A stretch of 64,000 nt of DNA, taken from positions 124,001 through 188,000 of the forward strand of contig NZ_BQHI01000006.1 in assembly GCF_021603585.1 (NCBI RefSeq). The letters run 5' to 3'. Shown here one piece after another: positions 1-10,164 of the stretch. The notes beneath the pieces are model-generated. The model ran no database searches. It saw nothing but the letters and a program-made list of their open reading frames with translations, and was not told the DNA's origin. The number at the start of each line of letters is the position of its first letter. Positions within the stretch are counted from its first letter, which is position 1. Origin of the DNA: Pseudomonas sputi (GTDB lineage Bacteria; Pseudomonadota; Gammaproteobacteria; Pseudomonadales; Pseudomonadaceae). A program made the position numbers and the translations under genes.

Positions 1-70
1 CGTTCACCCGGGCAGCCGCAACCGAGCGCGGGGCGCCGGCGGTACGAAGCTGTGAAAGGGTGTTGAACAT
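1..70 (-). CDS. 5' end of an unidentified gene, cut by the window edge
   Basis: A reverse-strand reading frame begins at an ATG at 70-68 preceded by GGAGACAGCTC, a good ribosome-binding site, and stays open to the window edge. It encodes 23 residues beginning MFNTLSQLRTAGAPR. This is too little to identify the product. The gene would be transcribed divergently from the acetyltransferase that follows. Confidence 0.5.
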   Translation of the reverse strand, partial: MFNTLSQLRTAGAPRSVAAARVN

Positions 71-250
71 GAGCTGTCTCCGATGAATGCGCCGAGCTTA
101 CTAGAGGCTGCTGCGCGTCAGCAATCAGAAAATGCTATCGGAGTGGCAGGTGGGGCTCTATGGGTTGAGCGCTCGCCAGGGTGTGACACACTCTGCTTTG
201 TGAACCTGCTTTCAGAGAAGAGCATGGATTTGAAGAAGATCGAGGCAGAG

Positions 251-694
251 ATGGGCTTTAAATTGCGTCAGGCAACGTCTGCCGACCTGTCGTTTGTGCG
301 AGAGCTGACTTGCCGAAACATGCTCCGTTACTACATTCACTATGACTTGCTGTGGCAGGACGAGGCGTTCGATGTCGCTTGGGCCGGGCGCGAAAACTGG
401 TTGATCCTGCGTGAAGACGAATTGTTGGGTTATTTCAGTCTGAGCCGTGATGCTCGGGCCTTGTATATCCGCGAATTGCAGATCGTCGAAAGCGCTCAAG
501 GCCAGGGTGCGGGATCCTGGGCGATCGATCAGGTTGTTGCGATGGCTCGACTGGAGCGACGCCCGGCGTTGCGCCTGACGGTGTTCAAAAACAATCCGGC
601 GCAAAATCTGTATCGAAGAAAGGGAATGTTTGTGCAGGGCGAGGACGAGTATTTCCTGCGAATGCAGCTCGATTTCAGTACACCTGTGCTCTGA
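251..694 (+). CDS. GNAT family N-acetyltransferase
   Basis: A 147-residue protein of the GNAT acyl-CoA-dependent N-acetyltransferase fold; the substrate cannot be told from sequence. The N-terminus LRQATSADLSFVRELT is the usual GNAT beta1-alpha1 start. The acetyl-CoA-binding segment lies near residues 80-105 (IRELQIVESAQGQGAG, a Q/R-x-x-G-x-G/A loop), and the C-terminal NPAQNLYRRKGM is the typical last motif. The frame is open upstream to 83, but the ATG at 251 has GAGGCAG just before it and matches where the family begins; an ATG at 224 is the alternative. The gene lies just upstream of gacA in the same direction, with a 127-nt gap. Confidence 0.8.
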   Translation: MGFKLRQATSADLSFVRELTCRNMLRYYIHYDLLWQDEAFDVAWAGRENWLILREDELLGYFSLSRDARALYIRELQIVESAQGQGAGSWAIDQVVAMARLERRPALRLTVFKNNPAQNLYRRKGMFVQGEDEYFLRMQLDFSTPVL

Positions 695-821
695 AACCCA
701 CGGCTGGCAAGCCCTCGATGAAGAATTGAAACTTTTTATATGTCGCTTGCCGCTAGGTCTGCCACGCACTTTTTGCTAAGGTGTCCGGCATCCCAATAAG
801 ACCATATCGCGAGGTGTCTGC

Positions 822-1463
822 TTGATTAGGGTGCTAGTGGTCGACGACCACGATCTCGTTCGTACAGGCATTACACGGATGCTGGCCGATATCGATGGCT
901 TGCAGGTGGTAGGTCAGGCCGAGTCCGGGGAAGAATCCCTCATCAAGGCTCGTGAGTTGAAGCCCGACGTGGTGCTGATGGACGTCAAGATGCCGGGCAT
1001 CGGTGGCCTCGAAGCCACGCGCAAACTGTTGCGAAGCCATCCCGACATCAAAGTGGTCGCGGTCACCGTGTGTGAGGAAGATCCGTTTCCTACACGTTTG
1101 TTGCAGGCCGGTGCGGCGGGGTATCTGACCAAGGGCGCCGGGTTGCCGGAAATGGTTCAGGCCATTCGCCTGGTGTTTGCCGGTCAGCGCTATATCAGTC
1201 CGCAGATTGCCCAGCAATTGGCAATCAAGTCCTTTCAGCCGACCAACGACTCACCGTTCGATGCGTTGTCGGAACGGGAGATCCAGATTGCGTTGATGAT
1301 TGTCGGCTGTCAGAAGGTTCAGATCATTTCCGACAAGTTATGCCTGTCGCCGAAAACCGTGAATACCTACCGTTACCGCATTTTCGAGAAGCTCTCGATC
1401 AGCAGCGATGTCGAACTGACGCTTCTGGCGGTCCGTCACGGCATGGTTGATGCCAGCCTCTGA
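822..1463 (+). CDS. gacA: Response regulator GacA
   Basis: GacA is the NarL/FixJ-type response regulator partnered by the sensor GacS. In pseudomonads it activates the small RNAs RsmX/Y/Z, which titrate RsmA/RsmE and so control secondary metabolism and exoproducts. The 213-residue protein has a receiver domain with acidic pocket residues at 8-9, phospho-acceptor Asp54 in VLMDVKMPG and Lys104, followed by a LuxR-type helix-turn-helix at about 145-205 ([40 protein letters not shown] region). Translation starts at a TTG codon; no ATG or GTG fits the family's N-terminus, and TTG is the known start of Pseudomonas gacA. The stop codon is 2 nt from the uvrC start, as in other pseudomonads. Confidence 0.97.
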   Translation: MIRVLVVDDHDLVRTGITRMLADIDGLQVVGQAESGEESLIKARELKPDVVLMDVKMPGIGGLEATRKLLRSHPDIKVVAVTVCEEDPFPTRLLQAGAAGYLTKGAGLPEMVQAIRLVFAGQRYISPQIAQQLAIKSFQPTNDSPFDALSEREIQIALMIVGCQKVQIISDKLCLSPKTVNTYRYRIFEKLSISSDVELTLLAVRHGMVDASL

Positions 1464-1465
1464 CC

Positions 1466-3289
1466 ATGACTGAAGTATTCGATTCGGGCGCCTTTTTATC
1501 GACCGTCAGCGGGCGCCCCGGCGTGTATCGCATGTTCGACAGCGATGCGCGTCTGTTGTACGTAGGCAAGGCCAAGAACCTCAAGAAGCGCCTGGCCAGT
1601 TACTTTCGCAAGACCGGCCTGGCGCCGAAAACCGCGGCTCTGGTCGGGCGTATCGCTCAGGTCGAAACCACCATCACGTCCAACGAGACAGAGGCGTTGC
1701 TGCTTGAGCAAACGCTGATCAAGGAGTGGCGGCCGCCGTACAACATCCTGTTGCGCGACGATAAATCCTATCCCTATGTCTTCTTGTCTGACGGGCAATT
1801 CCCGCGTCTGAGCATTCATCGCGGGGCTAAAAAGGCCAAGGGTAAATATTTTGGTCCCTACCCGAGTGCCGGGGCGATTCGCGAAAGTCTCAGCCTTCTG
1901 CAGAAGACGTTCTTCGTGCGTCAGTGCGAGGACAGCTACTACAAAAACCGGACCCGGCCATGCCTGCAATATCAGATCAAACGTTGCAAGGCGCCTTGTG
2001 TCGGGCTGGTCGAGCCTGAGGTATACGCCGAGGATGTGCGTCACTCGGTGATGTTCCTCGAAGGGCGCAGTCATGCGCTGACCAATGAATTGTCGACGGC
2101 CATGGAAGAGGCTGCGATCAATCTCGAATTCGAGCGTGCCGCCGAACTGCGCGACCAGATTGCCTTGCTGCGGCGAGTGCAGGATCAGCAGAGCATGGAA
2201 GGCGGAACGGGTGATATCGATGTGATCGCCGCGTTCGTCAACCCGGGCGGTGCCTGTGTCCACCTGATCAGCGTGCGGGGAGGGCGAGTGCTTGGCAGCA
2301 AGAATTTCTTCCCCCAGGTCGGGATCGAAGAAGACGTAGCCGAAGTCATGGCTGCGTTTCTGGGGCAATACTTCATCAGCAGTCCGGAGCGCGACTTGCC
2401 GAGCGAGTTGATCGTCAATGTCGTGCACGAAGACTTTCCTGCCTTGATCGAGGCCATTCACACGCTGCGCGGACGCGAGCTGACCATCAGCCATCGGGTG
2501 CGCGGTACGCGGGCGCGCTGGCAGCAATTGGCCGTGACCAATGCCGAACAGGCACTTGGCGCAAGGCTGGCCAACCGTCAACACGTCGCCGCACGTTTTG
2601 AAGCACTGGCTGAAGTGTTGAACCTCGATGAACCGCCGCAGCGGCTCGAATGCTATGACATCAGCCACTCCAGCGGTGAGGCCACGGTGGCTTCCTGCGT
2701 AGTGTTCGGCCCGGAAGGCGCGATCAAATCGGATTATCGCCGCTATAACATCGAAGGCGTGACCGCGGGCGATGATTACGCCGCCATGCATCAGGCCCTG
2801 ACCCGACGCTTCAGCAAGCTGAAGGAGGGCGAGGGCAAGTTGCCGGACATCCTGTTGGTGGACGGCGGCAAGGGGCAGTTATCGATGGCGCGTGATGTGC
2901 TCAACGAGCTGGCTGTTCCGGATCTTATTCTGCTGGGGGTCGCGAAGGGGGCCACGCGCAAGGCGGGGTTCGAGACTTTGTATCTGAATGATGCGGCAAA
3001 CGAGTTTACCTTGCGGGGGGACTCGCCGGCACTGCATCTGATCCAGCAGATTCGTGACGAGGCCCACCGCTTTGCGATCACCGGCCACCGCGCACGGCGC
3101 GGCAAGACCCGCCGTACGTCAACGCTGGAGGGTGTAGCGGGCGTAGGGCCGACCCGGCGTCGGGATTTGTTGAAACATTTTGGTGGATTGCAGGAGCTGT
3201 CTCGTGCAAGCATCGAAGAGATCGCCAAAGCACCGGGGATCAGCAAAAAGCTAGCAGAGTCGATTTATGCAAACCTGCATAGTGAGTAG
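1466..3289 (+). CDS. uvrC: Excinuclease ABC subunit C
   Basis: UvrC makes the two incisions on either side of a lesion during nucleotide excision repair, acting on the UvrB-DNA complex. The 607-residue length is normal. In order: a GIY-YIG nuclease domain at about 15-95 ([28 protein letters not shown]), a Cys-containing segment ([15 protein letters not shown]), a UVR motif near 200-235 ([17 protein letters not shown]), the RNase H-like endonuclease domain with ECYDISH and [11 protein letters not shown], and C-terminal helix-hairpin-helix repeats ([21 protein letters not shown]). It is translationally close to gacA (2-nt gap) and is followed after 32 nt by pgsA. Confidence 0.98.
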   Translation: MTEVFDSGAFLSTVSGRPGVYRMFDSDARLLYVGKAKNLKKRLASYFRKTGLAPKTAALVGRIAQVETTITSNETEALLLEQTLIKEWRPPYNILLRDDKSYPYVFLSDGQFPRLSIHRGAKKAKGKYFGPYPSAGAIRESLSLLQKTFFVRQCEDSYYKNRTRPCLQYQIKRCKAPCVGLVEPEVYAEDVRHSVMFLEGRSHALTNELSTAMEEAAINLEFERAAELRDQIALLRRVQDQQSMEGGTGDIDVIAAFVNPGGACVHLISVRGGRVLGSKNFFPQVGIEEDVAEVMAAFLGQYFISSPERDLPSELIVNVVHEDFPALIEAIHTLRGRELTISHRVRGTRARWQQLAVTNAEQALGARLANRQHVAARFEALAEVLNLDEPPQRLECYDISHSSGEATVASCVVFGPEGAIKSDYRRYNIEGVTAGDDYAAMHQALTRRFSKLKEGEGKLPDILLVDGGKGQLSMARDVLNELAVPDLILLGVAKGATRKAGFETLYLNDAANEFTLRGDSPALHLIQQIRDEAHRFAITGHRARRGKTRRTSTLEGVAGVGPTRRRDLLKHFGGLQELSRASIEEIAKAPGISKKLAESIYANLHSE

Positions 3290-3321
3290 AATGCCCATTC
3301 ACCTCGTAGCCAGTTGTGCCG

Positions 3322-3882
3322 ATGAATATCCCTAATCTGATTACCGTTCTCCGCGTCCTGCTCATCCCGATCTTCATTCTGCTGTTCTATCTGCCTTACC
3401 AATGGAGCTATCTGGCCTCAAGTTCGGTATTCGCCTTTGCGGCGGCAACGGACTGGCTGGACGGCTATCTCGCGCGACGCCTGGAGCAAAGCACGCCGTT
3501 TGGTGCGTTTCTGGATCCTGTCGCTGACAAATTGATGGTTGCTGTTGCCCTGGTGTTGCTGGTGCAAGAGCATGGCAACCTTTGGCTCACACTGCCGGCG
3601 GCTGTCATCATTGGTCGCGAGATCGTAGTTTCTGCATTGCGTGAGTGGATGGCTGAACTTGGTGCCCGGGCTCATGTTGCCGTATCTAATCTGGGCAAGT
3701 GGAAAACGGCTGCGCAGATGCTTGCACTGGTAATCCTCCTGGCGAACCCCAAGGCTTTCAGTTTCTGGGTTCTCACCGGTTATGCGTTGCTGATGGTCTC
3801 TGCAGGCCTGACCCTGTGGTCGATGGTTCAATACCTTCGCGCTGCCTGGCCACATCTGAAGACCGATGTTGAAAAGAAATAA
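3322..3882 (+). CDS. pgsA: CDP-diacylglycerol--glycerol-3-phosphate 3-phosphatidyltransferase
   Basis: PgsA commits CDP-diacylglycerol to phosphatidylglycerol synthesis in the inner membrane. The 186-residue protein is very hydrophobic with several membrane helices. It carries the CDP-alcohol phosphotransferase signature DG-x2-AR-x8-G-x3-D-x3-D as DGYLAR...[10 protein letters not shown] at about residues 42-66. The ATG at 3322 gives the usual N-terminus [11 protein letters not shown]; an in-frame GTG lies two codons earlier. It is the last protein gene of the gacA-uvrC-pgsA run and is followed by tRNA genes. Confidence 0.97.
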   Translation: MNIPNLITVLRVLLIPIFILLFYLPYQWSYLASSSVFAFAAATDWLDGYLARRLEQSTPFGAFLDPVADKLMVAVALVLLVQEHGNLWLTLPAAVIIGREIVVSALREWMAELGARAHVAVSNLGKWKTAAQMLALVILLANPKAFSFWVLTGYALLMVSAGLTLWSMVQYLRAAWPHLKTDVEKK

Positions 3883-3902
3883 AACTTTTTTGAATCAAAG
3901 GG

Positions 3903-3930
3903 TTGACGGGGCATCTGGAATCTATAGAAT
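3903..3930 (+). promoter_or_regulatory. Probable sigma-70 promoter for the tRNA-Gly/tRNA-Cys unit
   Basis: TTGACG at 3903-3908 and TAGAAT at 3925-3930 are separated by 16 nt and lie 13 nt before the first base of tRNA-Gly. A GC-rich GCGCC discriminator follows the -10 box, as is usual for stable-RNA promoters. Confidence 0.7.
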
Positions 3931-3942
3931 GCGCCACACCAA

Positions 3943-4018
<76 letters not shown>

Positions 4019-4064
4019 GTTTGTACAGCGTTTGTTGTTGCGCTACTGACAGCAAATGTTTTGA

Positions 4065-4138
4065 GGCCGAGTAGCAAAATGGTTATGCAGCGGATTGCAA
4101 ATCCGCCTACGCCGGTTCGATTCCGACCTCGGCCTCCA
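4065..4138 (+). tRNA. tRNA-Cys (anticodon GCA)
   Basis: A 74-nt cloverleaf beginning GGCCGAGTAGC and ending TCCA. The anticodon arm CGGATTGCAAATCCG carries GCA, and the T-arm is CCGGTTCGATTCCGA. It lies 46 nt after tRNA-Gly and is probably cotranscribed with it. Confidence 0.97.
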
Positions 4139-4147
4139 CTCTAAACA

Positions 4148-4181
4148 AGCTCCGTAGATCCATGATTTACGGAGCTTTTTT
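4148..4181 (+). terminator. Rho-independent terminator after tRNA-Cys
   Basis: The arms AAGCTCCGTA and TACGGAGCTT pair around a 10-nt loop and are followed by a T-run. It would end the tRNA-Gly/tRNA-Cys transcript. Confidence 0.85.
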
Positions 4182-4333
4182 ATTTGCGTTGCACGGAAAG
4201 ATTTAGTCTTTGAAACGGCAACTGCAAACTTGCTTCACCGGGAAGTGATGTATATATTTCCCCCTCTGCCGCCGACGTGCAGTTCCTGTCGGGACTGTGA
4301 ATCGTGATCAGAGTAAAGCAACACCGCGCTACC

Positions 4334-4420
4334 GCCCGAATGGCGAAACTGGTAGACGCATGGGACTTAAAATCCCCCGCTCGTAAGGGCGTGCCGGTTC
4401 GATTCCGGCTTCGGGCACCA
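4334..4420 (+). tRNA. tRNA-Leu (anticodon TAA)
   Basis: An 87-nt class II tRNA with acceptor stem GCCCGAA/TTCGGGC, anticodon arm GGGACTTAAAATCCC (TAA), a long variable arm (CCGCTCGTAAGGGCG region), T-arm CCGGTTCGATTCCGG and an encoded ACCA 3' end. A terminator separates it from the previous tRNAs, so it probably has its own promoter within 4182-4333, where no consensus pair stands out. Confidence 0.97.
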
Positions 4421-4430
4421 TGAATATCAA

Positions 4431-4470
4431 GGGCTTGCATGAGATACCTCATGCAAGCCCTTTTGTTTTT
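4431..4470 (+). terminator. Rho-independent terminator after tRNA-Leu
   Basis: A perfect 13-bp stem, GGGCTTGCATGAG with CTCATGCAAGCCC, has a 4-nt loop and is followed by TTTTG and a second T-run. It lies 10 nt after the tRNA-Leu 3' end. Confidence 0.92.
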
Positions 4471-4604
4471 CCGCAATGAAAAACTCTTTTCGGCGTTTCA
4501 CCTCGCAATCAACACTTTTTCCTTTCTGTTTCATACGGACTGTTCGGCATTGAGCACGAATTGAGCTAGTGTTTCTTTCTCGCTCAACCCAACAAAGGAC
4601 ACTG

Positions 4605-4901
4605 ATGATGAAGCGACTGCTATTGGGCATTTTGTTGATGTCTTCAGGCCTGGCTCAAGCGCAGATCCCGCTGCTGAACGCCACATGCCCTGGAAACATT
4701 GAGGTCCACGCAGACAAGGGTGGCCCTATTTACATCAATGGCAAAGAAGGGAAGCTGAAGAAATTCAACGATAACGCCTTTGAGGCCAAAGGCAGCGGGG
4801 TGACTATCTCACTGACGATCATGCCCGACGGCTCACCTGATGTTTCGTATACAGGCAAAAACAAAGCCCATGGGGTTTGCCAGGTGATGCAAGCGAAGTA
4901 A
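4605..4901 (+). CDS. Small secreted protein of unknown function
   Basis: A 98-residue protein whose first ~20 residues (MMKRLLLGILLMSSGLAQA) form a clear Sec signal peptide with an AQA cleavage site, so the mature product is periplasmic or secreted. Two cysteines (NATCPG and GVCQVM) near the ends of the mature chain could form a disulfide. I do not recognise a domain. An AAAGGAC ribosome-binding site precedes adjacent ATGs at 4605 and 4608; the longer open frame upstream to 4569 lacks one. It stands alone between two terminators. Confidence 0.75.
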   Translation: MMKRLLLGILLMSSGLAQAQIPLLNATCPGNIEVHADKGGPIYINGKEGKLKKFNDNAFEAKGSGVTISLTIMPDGSPDVSYTGKNKAHGVCQVMQAK

Positions 4902-4943
4902 GCGTCGGGCTCGGGTCGTAAGGGTATTTAGCGAATAGCAAAA

Positions 4944-4970
4944 AGGGCCGATTCAATCGGCCCTTTTTTT
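4944..4970. terminator. Bidirectional terminator between convergent genes
   Basis: GGGCCGAT and ATCGGCCC pair around TCA, with A-tracts before and T-tracts after. The structure can therefore terminate the secreted-protein gene on the plus strand and the small zinc-finger-like gene ending at 4973 on the minus strand. Confidence 0.88.
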
Positions 4971-4972
4971 GT

Positions 4973-5257
4973 TCAGACAAACCCCTGTCCGCTAAATCCT
5001 CTGGGCAAACGCTGAAGCCCTGCCATTTCGGTTAACCGCTCGATCCATTCCGAACGCCAGTTGGACGCCGTGTGGGCCGCTCTGGAGTGGCGATTCGCGC
5101 GGCGCGCCGCATTGCGCTGATCTTTGCGGGCATCCTTGTACGCATCAGTATTGCGGCAGCTGCGGCATTTCACTCGATTGAGTTCGCTGCTGGAGGAGAG
5201 GTTGTTGCCCTTGTGCCCACAGGCCAGATGCCCGTCTACTTTGAAATGAATGACCAT
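4973..5257 (-). CDS. Small protein with CxxC/CH metal-ligand pattern
   Basis: A 94-residue protein that I cannot assign to a named family. It begins MVIHFKVDGHLACGHKGNN and contains HLACGHK and VKCRSCRNTDAYKDA, a C-x-H plus C-x2-C arrangement that resembles a small zinc-binding fold. The rest is rich in Arg, Lys and Ala (KDQRNAARRANRHSRAA), suggesting nucleic-acid contact. The ATG at 5257 follows AAGGAGACGTCTC, an excellent ribosome-binding site; upstream in-frame codons to 5365 have none. It is the first of three small reverse-strand genes. Confidence 0.75.
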   Translation of the reverse strand: MVIHFKVDGHLACGHKGNNLSSSSELNRVKCRSCRNTDAYKDARKDQRNAARRANRHSRAAHTASNWRSEWIERLTEMAGLQRLPRGFSGQGFV

Positions 5258-5336
5258 GAGACGTCTCCTTGGTGACGTGTAAAGGGTTTGACCTTCCACG
5301 ACCAAGGGCGTTCTTCCATGCAGGCGAATCGTTGAC

Positions 5337-5567
5337 CTACCTGAAGCGTGGCAGCGGCCGATCAATAGGCTTGAGCGACGACAAAGTACTGCGAATCAGG
5401 GGGGTGTCCTTGTCGATATCGTTCAGCCGGTCGCGGATGCGCAGGGCGGTAGGGTGTCCGCCTTGATGATCGACCCAGTCGGCGATCTCTTTGCAGGCTG
5501 CCGCGAGACGCGCCTCCCGGGCCTCGAGCAAGGTAAGGAGAGTGGTGATGGACTCTTTTTCGGACAT
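5337..5567 (-). CDS. Conserved small hypothetical protein
   Basis: A 76-residue, mostly alpha-helical hydrophilic protein (MSEKESITTLLTLLEAREARL at the start, ending PIDRPLPRFR). I do not recognise a domain. GGAGGTG lies 5-6 nt upstream of the ATG at 5567. The open frame continues much further upstream to 5846, but that part shows no coding character and the ribosome-binding site fixes this start. Confidence 0.7.
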   Translation of the reverse strand: MSEKESITTLLTLLEAREARLAAACKEIADWVDHQGGHPTALRIRDRLNDIDKDTPLIRSTLSSLKPIDRPLPRFR

Positions 5568-5688
5568 GGAGCACCTCCGTTCATTGATCCGCTCGGTGGC
5601 AGCAAAAAGCCCGCTGGGGGCGAGCTTTCTGCCGTTGGGGCGCTGCTCCTTCAGCTGATTTTGAGTATAGACCCGTAAATGACCGCTA

Positions 5689-5919
5689 TCAGCCCGACGA
5701 CTCGGCGGCGGACACTCGCGAGCTGGCGGCATTGAGCCGATGACATTCCTTGTGGGCGTCTTCTTCCCGGTCGTAGCCATCGCCGATGAAACCACCGGTT
5801 CGCGTGTCGCGGATGCGATACCAGCCCAACGCTTCGGCGGGCTCATGGAGCGTTTCTCCGGCGCGCCGGCCGTGGATGATGATCTTGTTGCAGCGCTTCA
5901 CGACGAATATGTCTTCCAT
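5689..5919 (-). CDS. Conserved small hypothetical protein
   Basis: A 76-residue protein beginning MEDIFVVKRCNKIIIHGRRAG and containing GWYRIRDTRTGGFIGDGYDREEDAHKE. It looks like a compact beta-rich fold with a C-terminal helix. No known domain is recognised. The ATG at 5919 has only a weak GGTGACG ribosome-binding site; the frame is open back to 5970. It is the third of the small reverse-strand genes here. Confidence 0.6.
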   Translation of the reverse strand: MEDIFVVKRCNKIIIHGRRAGETLHEPAEALGWYRIRDTRTGGFIGDGYDREEDAHKECHRLNAASSRVSAAESSG

Positions 5920-5990
5920 GGCGTCACCGCAGCTGATTCCTACCAGATCAACTATAGAAGGCCTGAACAATCGTGCAAAAAATAGACAAG

Positions 5991-6209
5991 TCAGTTCGTC
6001 GGGTACAGTCGCCAGCCTGATCGCTGCCAGCGCAGGTGGTGAGTCGGATTCAACGCCTCAAGGAAGTCCTGATCGTGGGAAACGACGACAATGGCGCCCG
6101 GAAATGTCCGCAATGCCCGCTTGAATGCGTCCACCGAAGGCAGAACCAGATGATGGGTCGGTTCATCCAGCAGCAACAGCTGCGCAGGATTCGCTCGCCA
6201 CAAGGCCCA
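5991..6209 (-). pseudogene. C-terminal relic of an ABC-F ATPase
   Basis: The reverse strand encodes about 72 residues that match only the end of the second ATPase domain of an ABC-F (Uup/Ettlike) protein. The Walker B LLLLDEP is followed by the ABC-F-type PTxHL stretch (here PTHHLVLPS rather than the usual PTNHLDLPS), then the switch histidine in VVVSHDQDF. The normal C-terminus of the family is present, but there is no Walker A, signature motif or first ABC domain upstream: 6210-6347 holds nothing similar. The preserved Walker B suggests the loss is fairly recent. Confidence 0.8.
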
Positions 6210-6347
6210 CCTCCAAAAAATGTCGTGAACACTGACAAACACCATGAGCGGCGTGTCGCGATTACATTTTTGAAGGTTTGGTTGTTCACTTCTGCGGTCG
6301 TCCTGGGGAGGTAGGAGGGCGTGGCCTAGTCGAGACGGTCGCAGGCT

Positions 6348-7385
6348 TCAAGGCGCGTCTGCCTGCTCGACCATCCGTTCAAGGAACAGCGCCAGCGCGA
6401 CTTCTTCCTTGCGCAGGCCCTTGCGAATGCGCGGTTTCGGCAACTCGGTCAGGGCGCCGAGCATGAAGTGTTCCACCACCGCCGGGTGGATGTAGCATTT
6501 TCGACAGACCGCCGGCGTGTTACCCAGTTGGCGGGCGACACCCTTCACCATCTCGACCACATGCCGCTTGGCTTCGGCCTCGGACTCCCATTGCAGCTCC
6601 CGCAGAACCGCCAACGCCAGGGCGCTGCCGGCCCAGGTCCGATAATCCTTGGCGGTGAAATCCGCGCCGGTCAGGGTTTGCAGGTAGGTGTTGACGTCAG
6701 AAGAACTGACCGTATGCCGCTCGCCATTTTCGTCCAGATACTGAAACAGGTTCTGCCCCGGAATTTCCAGGCAGCGCTTGATGATTCGCGCCAGGCGCCG
6801 GTCCTTCACTGTGATCTGATGTTCGATGCCGCTCTTGCCGCGAAACTGGAACAGGATCGCGCTGCCGTTGACCTCGACATGCCGGCTGCGCAGGGTGGTC
6901 AGGCCGTAGGAGCGATTGTCCCGCGCGTATTGCGTATTGCCGACGCGGATCAGCGTGGCGTCGAGCAGTGTGATAACGGTTGCCATGACTTTGTCGCGAC
7001 TGAATCCGGGCGATGCCAGCAGTGCCTCCAGCTGTTTGCGCAGCTTGGGCAGCGCCAGGCCGAATTCGCGCAGACGCGAATACTTGTCGGCGTCGCGCAC
7101 TTCGCGCCAGCGTGGGTGATAGCGATATTGCTTGCGCCCACGGGCATCGCGTCCGGTGGCTTGCAGATGGCCGCGCGGGTCGGCGCAAATCCACACGTCG
7201 GTGTAGGCCGGTGGAACGGCCAGTGCGTTGATGCGTTTGATCTCGTCAGGATCGGTGATGTGCTGGCCTTCGGGATTGAAGTAGGCGAATTTTCCGCGCA
7301 ACTTTTTGCGGGTGATGCCGGGCTGCGTGTCATCGACGTAATGAAGGTCCGAAGGTAATACTTCGGTGAGCGCAGTATCGGGCAT
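6348..7385 (-). CDS. DNA topoisomerase IB (poxvirus-like)
   Basis: A 345-residue type IB topoisomerase that would relax supercoils by a 3'-phosphotyrosyl intermediate. The N-terminal DNA-binding domain contains RKKLRGKFAYFNPEG and YRYHPRWREVRDADKY. The catalytic domain contains YGLTTLRSRHVEV (Arg), FRGKSGIEHQ (Lys) and DYRTWAGS (Arg), and the C-terminal LGNTPAVCRKCYIHP places the nucleophilic tyrosine near residue 300. The ATG at 7385 has AAGGAAG 7 nt upstream; another ATG lies at 7406. It is a stand-alone gene, separated from modC by 73 nt. Confidence 0.92.
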   Translation of the reverse strand: MPDTALTEVLPSDLHYVDDTQPGITRKKLRGKFAYFNPEGQHITDPDEIKRINALAVPPAYTDVWICADPRGHLQATGRDARGRKQYRYHPRWREVRDADKYSRLREFGLALPKLRKQLEALLASPGFSRDKVMATVITLLDATLIRVGNTQYARDNRSYGLTTLRSRHVEVNGSAILFQFRGKSGIEHQITVKDRRLARIIKRCLEIPGQNLFQYLDENGERHTVSSSDVNTYLQTLTGADFTAKDYRTWAGSALALAVLRELQWESEAEAKRHVVEMVKGVARQLGNTPAVCRKCYIHPAVVEHFMLGALTELPKPRIRKGLRKEEVALALFLERMVEQADAP

Positions 7386-7458
7386 GGCGGACTTCCTTCG
7401 CGGCAAATCAGGCTGTTAAAGCCATTGACCGCACACCATGACGGACGTGCCCGCGGGT

Positions 7459-8538
7459 TTACGCCAGCACCGCGACGGCCTTGATCTGGGCCCACAATGA
7501 CTGGCCCGGATGCACGCCAAGCTGATCCCGTGAATAGCGAGTGATGCGCGCCAACAAGGGTGTCCCGCCGGCATCGAGGCGAATGAGCACGTGCGCGGCG
7601 TTATCGGCCGGCTGTTCGCTGACGACCGTGACCGGCAGGCGATTGAGGATGCTGCTGAAGTCACTGTTTTGCAGGGTCAGGCTGATGTCGCGCGCGTGTA
7701 CCTTGCAACGCAGGCTCTGACCCGTCGTCATGGGCGCGTGGGTCACGCGAATGTTCAGTGGCGAGTCCGGCAGTTGCAGGGTGAGCAATTGATAGTCGGC
7801 ATCGTAGCCGCTGACCTGGCCTTCGATGATCACTCCGGCGTCATTGTCCATGGCCAGCGGCAGATCGAGCCGTGCCAGGGTTTCGCCAATCGGGCCGCTG
7901 GCCAGCGCTTTGCCGTCGTTGAGCAGCACCAGGTGATCGGCGAGCCTGGCCACTTCGTCCTGAGCATGGCTGACATACAGCACCGGGATTTCCAGTTCGT
8001 CATGCAGGCGTTGCAGGTAGGGCAGGATTTCCCTTTTGCGCTGACTGTCGAGGGCCGCCAAAGGCTCATCCATCAACAGCAATGTGGGGCTGGTCAACAA
8101 TGCGCGGGCGATGCCGACACGCTGACGCTCGCCGCCCGACAAGTGCTGCGGGTGACGATCCAGCAAATGGCCGATCCCCAGCAGTTCGGTGGCTTGGGTC
8201 ATGTCGACCCGGCGCTGTGACTTGGCGATGCGCTTGAGCCCGAACTGCAGATTGGCCAGCACCGACAGGTGCGCAAACAGGCTGGCTTCTTGAAACACAT
8301 AACCGAGCGCGCGTTTGTGCGGCGGTACGAAAATGCCTTTTTCGCTGTCCTGCCAGACCTCGTCATTGATGCGGATAAAAGCTTGCGGCGCGCGTTCGAG
8401 CCCGGCGATGCAGCGCAGGCAGGTGGTCTTGCCCGAGCCGGACTGACCAAACAGTGCCGTCACGCCACGCCCGGGCAGTTGCAGGTCAACATCGAGGCTG
8501 AAGCCCGGCCAGGTCAGTTTCAGACGTGCATCAATCAT
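7459..8538 (-). CDS. modC: Molybdate ABC transporter ATP-binding protein ModC
   Basis: ModC powers molybdate import from the cytoplasmic face of the ModB permease. The 359-residue protein has Walker [10 protein letters not shown] at about 31-39, signature [15 protein letters not shown], Walker [13 protein letters not shown] and the switch His in [11 protein letters not shown]-terminal Mop/TOBE-like domain (about 290-355) binds oxyanion in this family. It is last in the modABC operon, 3 nt after modB. Confidence 0.96.
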   Translation of the reverse strand: MIDARLKLTWPGFSLDVDLQLPGRGVTALFGQSGSGKTTCLRCIAGLERAPQAFIRINDEVWQDSEKGIFVPPHKRALGYVFQEASLFAHLSVLANLQFGLKRIAKSQRRVDMTQATELLGIGHLLDRHPQHLSGGERQRVGIARALLTSPTLLLMDEPLAALDSQRKREILPYLQRLHDELEIPVLYVSHAQDEVARLADHLVLLNDGKALASGPIGETLARLDLPLAMDNDAGVIIEGQVSGYDADYQLLTLQLPDSPLNIRVTHAPMTTGQSLRCKVHARDISLTLQNSDFSSILNRLPVTVVSEQPADNAAHVLIRLDAGGTPLLARITRYSRDQLGVHPGQSLWAQIKAVAVLA

Positions 8539-8541
8539 CGA

Positions 8542-9222
8542 TCAGCTCCAGCCCGCGCGGGTCTTGCGGCTGGAATACAGCGCCAGCAACACCAGAAACG
8601 AAAACACCAGCATCGCCCCGGCCAGCCAGTGCGCCTGCGCGTATTCTATGGCTTCGACGTGGTCGTAGATTTGTACGGAAACCACCCGGGTCTTGTCGGG
8701 AATATTCCCGCCGATCATCAGCACCACGCCGAATTCGCCGACGGTGTGGGCGAAACCGAGGATTGCCGCAGTGATGAAACCGGGGCGAGCCAGAGGCAGG
8801 ATCACGCTGAAAAAGGTGTCCCAGGGATTGGCGCGCAATGTCGCGGCCACTTCCAGTGGCCGAGTGCCGATCGCGGAGAAGGCGTTTTGCAAGGGCTGCA
8901 CCACAAACGGCATGGAATAGAGCACCGAACCGATCACCAGGCCAGTGAAGCTGAACGTCAAGGTGCCGAGCCCCAGCCACTGGGTGAAATGGCCAATGAA
9001 GCCATTAGGGCCGAGCGCCAGCAGCAGATAAAAACCGATGACCGTCGGTGGCAGCACCAGCGGCAGCGCGACAACCGCGCCGATGGGGCCGCGCAGCCAG
9101 GAACGGCTGCGCGACAACCACAGGGCAATCGGCGTACCGATGGCCAGCAGGATAACGGTGGTCAGGGACGCCAGTTTCAGGGTCAGCCAGATCGCCGCGA
9201 AATCGGCACTCGTCAGCGCCAT
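8542..9222 (-). CDS. modB: Molybdate ABC transporter permease ModB
   Basis: The 226-residue inner-membrane permease forms the molybdate channel. It has about five membrane helices beginning at residue 12 and the cytoplasmic EAA loop ([25 protein letters not shown] region), which docks ModC. Its ATG lies immediately after the modA stop codon, with no intergenic base, which implies coupled translation. Confidence 0.96.
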   Translation of the reverse strand: MALTSADFAAIWLTLKLASLTTVILLAIGTPIALWLSRSRSWLRGPIGAVVALPLVLPPTVIGFYLLLALGPNGFIGHFTQWLGLGTLTFSFTGLVIGSVLYSMPFVVQPLQNAFSAIGTRPLEVAATLRANPWDTFFSVILPLARPGFITAAILGFAHTVGEFGVVLMIGGNIPDKTRVVSVQIYDHVEAIEYAQAHWLAGAMLVFSFLVLLALYSSRKTRAGWS

Positions 9223-10161
<939 letters not shown>

Positions 10162-10164
10162 TTA

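Noticed and set aside
212-769. A 185-codon minus-strand frame opposite the acetyltransferase
   Set aside because: It has no domain or ribosome-binding site and mirrors the GNAT gene, which has clear motifs.
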